The notes under the pieces are model-generated. The model searched no databases. It was given only the letters and a program-made list of their open reading frames with translations, and was not told where the DNA came from. A stretch of 64,000 nucleotides of DNA, taken from Phoronis australis (Eukaryota; Phoronida; Phoronidae). Where the stretch lies: assembly GCA_002633005.1 (NCBI GenBank), contig NMRA01000060.1:616016-680015 (forward strand), in the 5' to 3' direction. Shown here in pieces: positions 60,139 through 64,000 of this stretch (position 1 is the stretch's first letter; every line of letters starts with the position of its first letter). The position numbers and the translations under genes were made by a program.

Positions 60139-62610
60139 ACGTTAGCATTCAATATAGTTGCCAGCACTGTCGGGTGACAAATGATTGCATTTAGGTAATC
60201 AGCAGCAGCAGAAACCGGAAGAATGGGGCAGGAGTTTCATTTTTCATTCAGAAGATTTAGGTCATGGAAATGCCCTTAAACAGTGGGACGAATTTTCAGG
60301 GCTCTCGGAAGGTGAAACATTTCGAAATGAAGTGCTTCAGTTGCTCAAATCTGTCCGGGTGCCAACATTCACTCTTTGGTCATTTCAGAATTGTGACTAT
60401 TAAGTTTGGGTATATACTGTGGAATACCTCTCAGTGGGTCGTAAACACTTGGGTTTTACGTTTTAGTTGTTTTGTGTTCAGTGAAATTTAACTAATCGAG
60501 CAGAAAGTTGTAGAGGGCTGCGCTATGTCAGAGAGAAAAGTAAAACGGCTTCAAGGGATTGTCTGGGCAGAAAACGGGCAAACTATAGACTGGGACATTC
60601 TGCTGTTCCCGTAATTTTACTAAAAAGCCTGTCCTCGATACATCGCTCGACTTTAAAGGCCTTGCCCTGCCTCTGCAAGACCACCAAAATGATTCGGGCG
60701 TTCCTTGCGTGGAACGTTCGTATTATGATTTGATAGTGAGACAGTTGTCACCTCAGTAGAAATTTGAAAGGATCCCAACCCGTTGTAGCATGTGGGGATT
60801 GTTTAATCTAAATGTATTCACATTAAATGATTTGGATTGAAATTGTATTGATCTTTTTGGTCCATGTCGTTGTATACATGTAATTAAAATTAAAATCCAG
60901 AACGATGAACATAAAAATCCCAAAGTCACACACAAAGTATTAACATTTTATTTCTGCTTAATATTTTTACATATGTTCAATAATAGGTAAGAAAGTGACT
61001 GTTAAACTTCAATTTAGGATTCAAATGTTTTCTAAACTGGGAATTATCAGTGTACAAAGGCTTACTATACATTCCTACAAACGCTCAAGTTTAATGTAAG
61101 TGTGTTGTTTGATGATAACTACACGTATACAGTACAAATCACGTTAATAAGGAAGTAAAATTTCCCCAATTTTTCAAAGAAGCTTTTAAGCCATGTTCAC
61201 AAGTTCAGTTCAACTTCACCGTGTTCTCATTCATTGTCTTTAAATACAGCTGTAAGTCTAATGGAATTGATTTGTCGTAGCGACCGAAACCAACATGAGG
61301 AGCTTTCAAATCTTCTCAGTTTTTGAACTTATTTCTAATGTGAGTTTATATTGTTTAGGAGTTCGAAATAGAACTCTTCTTGTGCCTGTAATACGATTGT
61401 CGTTCATCTTCATAGATTTTTTTCGCGTTTTAATAAGTGTTATTGGTTTTCAAAAATAGCCTTATCGGTTATAATAAAACTGTGTTGTCATTGACAGCAT
61501 GAAATTGTACTGGCTTTGATGAATTATTCAAAAGTATTTTAAAAAGTTGGAAAATTAGATGGAAAATGTCGGGCAAAGTGACAACTAATGAGGTTACAAA
61601 TGTGCTTTATTTGAGGCTTAGCCCAACTGGGACACGTTCAGCAATAGATGGCACTACTATTCACGTGTACGCTTGCGTTCCTAATGTCCGGAAGAGCTTA
61701 CATTGCAAGCCAACATTAAGTGAATTATATTCAGAGACCATAATCCTGGAGGCTTTTTGAGCATAGAGAGGCAAATATGTTTCTTGAGTAGGCCTACCAC
61801 GTACAGCGCTTTGTGAATGTAAGTATCCCGAGGCTCGAAAATGGCCATCTAGCAGGTTCCCACGTTCGGTGGGTGTGGCCATAGGGAGCCGTAAGACTGT
61901 CACTTAAAAATGAACAAGTCTCTCTGCTCTGGTGATCACCTAAATACTTGACACATTTACTATGCAATTCACTGTATTAAAATTGCACATTGCCAGGCAG
62001 TTTCAGCGGTACGGCACTTCAGCTAAACAATTCTGATTGGGGTCAAATTTTTAGCTAGTTCAATACTAGATTAATCGCATGAAATCAGTTGGAAATTATT
62101 CACAATTATGCAATGTATCACGAATTAACACTGCCAGACAAATCCTTTGGTGGGTCTACCCCCGCCCAAACACGCTTGCTCAACCCACCCGGTAACCACC
62201 TGAAACCAATTGCAGAACTTCATGCATCACGCCACACGACACAATTATTATGTAAGACAATTTCAGTGGTGGGGAGCCTATTCCCTGTAGATAAACATAG
62301 CGGGGTCCAAATTTGAAGGACATCAACCCACAAAGTAACCGCATGAGACTAATTGAAAAATATCTAACACTCAAACCGTGTATCGTGAATGAAAATTTCC
62401 AAACAAATACAGTTGTGGATAACTCTCACCAGAGGACATGCAAACCTTTGAATTGAGCTAGATCAACTTACCAGGCAAATGGTTGAAACCAATAGCGGAG
62501 TTGCAACGCCGTCATACTGGAAATGAGTCAGAATGTTGCATTGTGGTTACAATAATATCATTCAGTAAATAAGTATGTCCTCAAGCGTGCGGGCTAACCG
62601 GCCACAGGGA
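60139..62610. other. unassigned sequence
   Basis: Nothing firmly assignable. A + strand frame at 60201-60403 (PEEWGRSFIFHSEDLG, then SEGETFRNEVLQLLKSV) looks coding-like in composition and follows an AG, but it has no known domain and no strong donor. Confidence 0.35.
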
Positions 62611-62766
62611 TAGACCGGCAGCCCAGAGCACTCAGCATAGATGAACGAGGTACCAACATCTGACCACGGGAGCATTTAGAGTCCACCTCAGTATGTACAG
62701 AGATGGACGTCTGCCGTTGTCTGCACTCTCGTTCATCTAAGCCAAGTGCTCTGGGCTGCCGGTCTA
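62611..62766. mobile_element. 156-bp MITE-like hairpin element
   Basis: The left arm 62611-62649 and right arm 62728-62766 are inverted copies, 36 of 39 identical, beginning TAGACCGGCAGCCCAGAGCA. TA at both extremes would fit a TA target duplication as in Tc1/mariner-type MITEs (inference). It ends 12 bp before the THAP relic. Confidence 0.75.
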
Positions 62767-62778
62767 GGAGGTTATACG

Positions 62779-62995
62779 TGTAGTGTGCCTGGTTGCTATA
62801 ACAAGGGAGAATAAAGAACTTATTTAGTTACTTCCTGTTTCCCAAGGATCAAGAACTGCGTAAAAATAGGTTTGAAACATAAGTAGAGCTGGAAGCAAAC
62901 GGCCGATTTAGTGAATTCGTTCCGACATCGTGGCATAAAGTATGCAGCGCTCATTTTGAGGGCGGCAAGAAAACGTATCTTGGAAACTTGAGGGT
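62779..62995 (+). pseudogene. THAP zinc-finger domain relic
   Basis: THAP is a C2CH DNA-binding module found in transposases and in host factors derived from them. Here CSVPGCYNKGE gives the first two cysteines (62779 and 62794). After a frameshift come SYFLFPKDQELRKN, an in-frame TAA (62880), and SEFVPTSWHKVCSAHFEGG, giving C-x2-H. The gap of about 49 residues between the second and third cysteines fits the family. Downstream GGKKTYLGN is common in transposon THAP proteins. The conserved Trp after LRK is lost. The frameshift and stop make it non-functional. The downstream + strand sequence to about 63440 shows no catalytic domain. Confidence 0.75.
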
Positions 62996-64000
62996 AGTGA
63001 AGACAAACTCAAGTTGTTTTCGATTTACCAGAACTCAGCCGATCTGAGCAATTTTGAGGATGATGCGACTGCACAATCTATCACCTGTTCTGCCTACTCA
63101 CTTAACGCACACTATGCATTAACGTGCCCAAATCGACAAAGTCCTGATTATTATTATATACAATCTATAAATCGGTGGTGCATTGCTTTCAGAATTCGTT
63201 GTTAAATAACGATCACTTTTCAGAAAAAATGCTGAAACCCCAGGGCAGAAACTCGCCGACTGATGCCGTAGCTGCCTCGCGGTCGTCGATAGGGCAACTT
63301 GAATTCATGAATANAGATCAGTCACCCATCAGTGAATGCTCTAAACGTGTATACGAGTCATTGAACATTTCACAAACAGCACACTTACTGACTTATACTT
63401 GTCCATCCAAAGCCTGGTATTGTTCATTTGTTGTAATGTAAAACCTTCACGAGTTCGAACATTCATCCTTGTCCTCATTGTTTCTCACCTATCGAACGAG
63501 TCGATTACAGGTACAAGGTTTGTTGGTAATGCCGCTTTTTGTACTGGCTAACACGTCTTTTTCTGAATCTCGTAGAGCAGGACGACTGCGTTTCGCCTTC
63601 GGACGTACACTTCATTGACCTACCTCTCCCCGCCATTTGTATAAATTCTGTTGACCTCTAGATCTGTGGCTGCGCATGCGTTGTTGTAATGTTTATAAGC
63701 TGTTTAGCGGTCGGGATACTAAATTCTTTGTAAACATTTCATTCGTTTGTAGTATTAACAACGATTTTTTTCAAACTTTTTGCACAAGTTGAAAGTTAAT
63801 AACTTTTTGAACTCCATGTCACATCAAAAAACCGGCTTAAACGGCGTTAAGAGGTTTTTTCTTCTATAACTCGGACCATAGGCCTTTAACTGCAGATTAA
63901 ATACAAATCTGCGCTAGAGCGCAGTCCGCAACACGAGGAAAATCTCTGGAGGAACACCCATGTTGTCACGTGACGTTTGTTTTGAAGTTCGTCTACGTTT
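62996..64000. other. unassigned sequence with one ambiguous base
   Basis: It may be the remainder of the THAP-containing element, but no transposase motif was recognised. An ambiguous base (N) is at 63314. Confidence 0.35.

Overview
The window looks like animal nuclear DNA, most probably from a marine invertebrate (amphioxus-, hemichordate- or cnidarian-like; the species cannot be fixed from sequence alone). It is AT-rich, has no long intact ORFs, contains AT, GT and TAA microsatellites, and is dominated by decayed metazoan mobile elements: LINEs, Penelope-like, BEL/Pao, TTAA-target and hAT-like elements, and MITEs. No bacterial gene, operon, CRISPR array, rRNA or clearly intact tRNA was seen.

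Host genes. The best-supported gene is a Ly6/uPAR (LU, three-finger) protein on the + strand. Its first half is an exon at 35919-36053 and its second half, with a GPI-type hydrophobic tail, is at 57520-57779. Both exons are phase 1, have good splice sites, and together give the ten LU cysteines. They are separated by a 21.5 kb intron. The signal-peptide exon was not located. Weaker exon-like segments are a PH-domain-like C-terminus (11897-12154), a membrane-segment C-terminal exon (14723-14824) and a non-coding first-exon candidate ending at 675.

Layout. 1-8.4 kb is mostly featureless, with a 25-bp minisatellite (6014-6288) and a perfect 27-bp hairpin (6649-6729). 8.5-10.3 kb is a diverged repeat array. 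A dispersed repeat carrying a conserved acidic ORF occurs at 10.3-10.8 kb and again at 32.2-32.6 kb. A 1-kb dispersed repeat occurs at 19.7 and 30.4 kb. A hAT-like TIR element with an assembly gap spans 24.8-26.4 kb. LINE relics lie at 26.9-27.7, 33.2-33.9 and 34.4-35.3 kb.

The LU intron (36.05-57.52 kb) holds: a Penelope-like GIY-YIG relic between inverted arms, one with a hammerhead-like motif and a tRNA-like sequence beside it; a second head-to-head Penelope-type palindrome; a TTAA-flanked transposon (44.7-46.0 kb); a BEL/Pao gag-protease relic (46.4-48.2 kb); and a LINE (52.3-55.0 kb) split by an 885-bp insertion. Beyond the gene come a 21-bp minisatellite, a second copy of the TTAA transposon (58.66-59.61 kb), two MITE-like elements and a THAP-domain relic (62.78-63.0 kb).

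All calls rest on reading by eye. Family names given to decayed elements come from motif recognition and were not confirmed by any database search.
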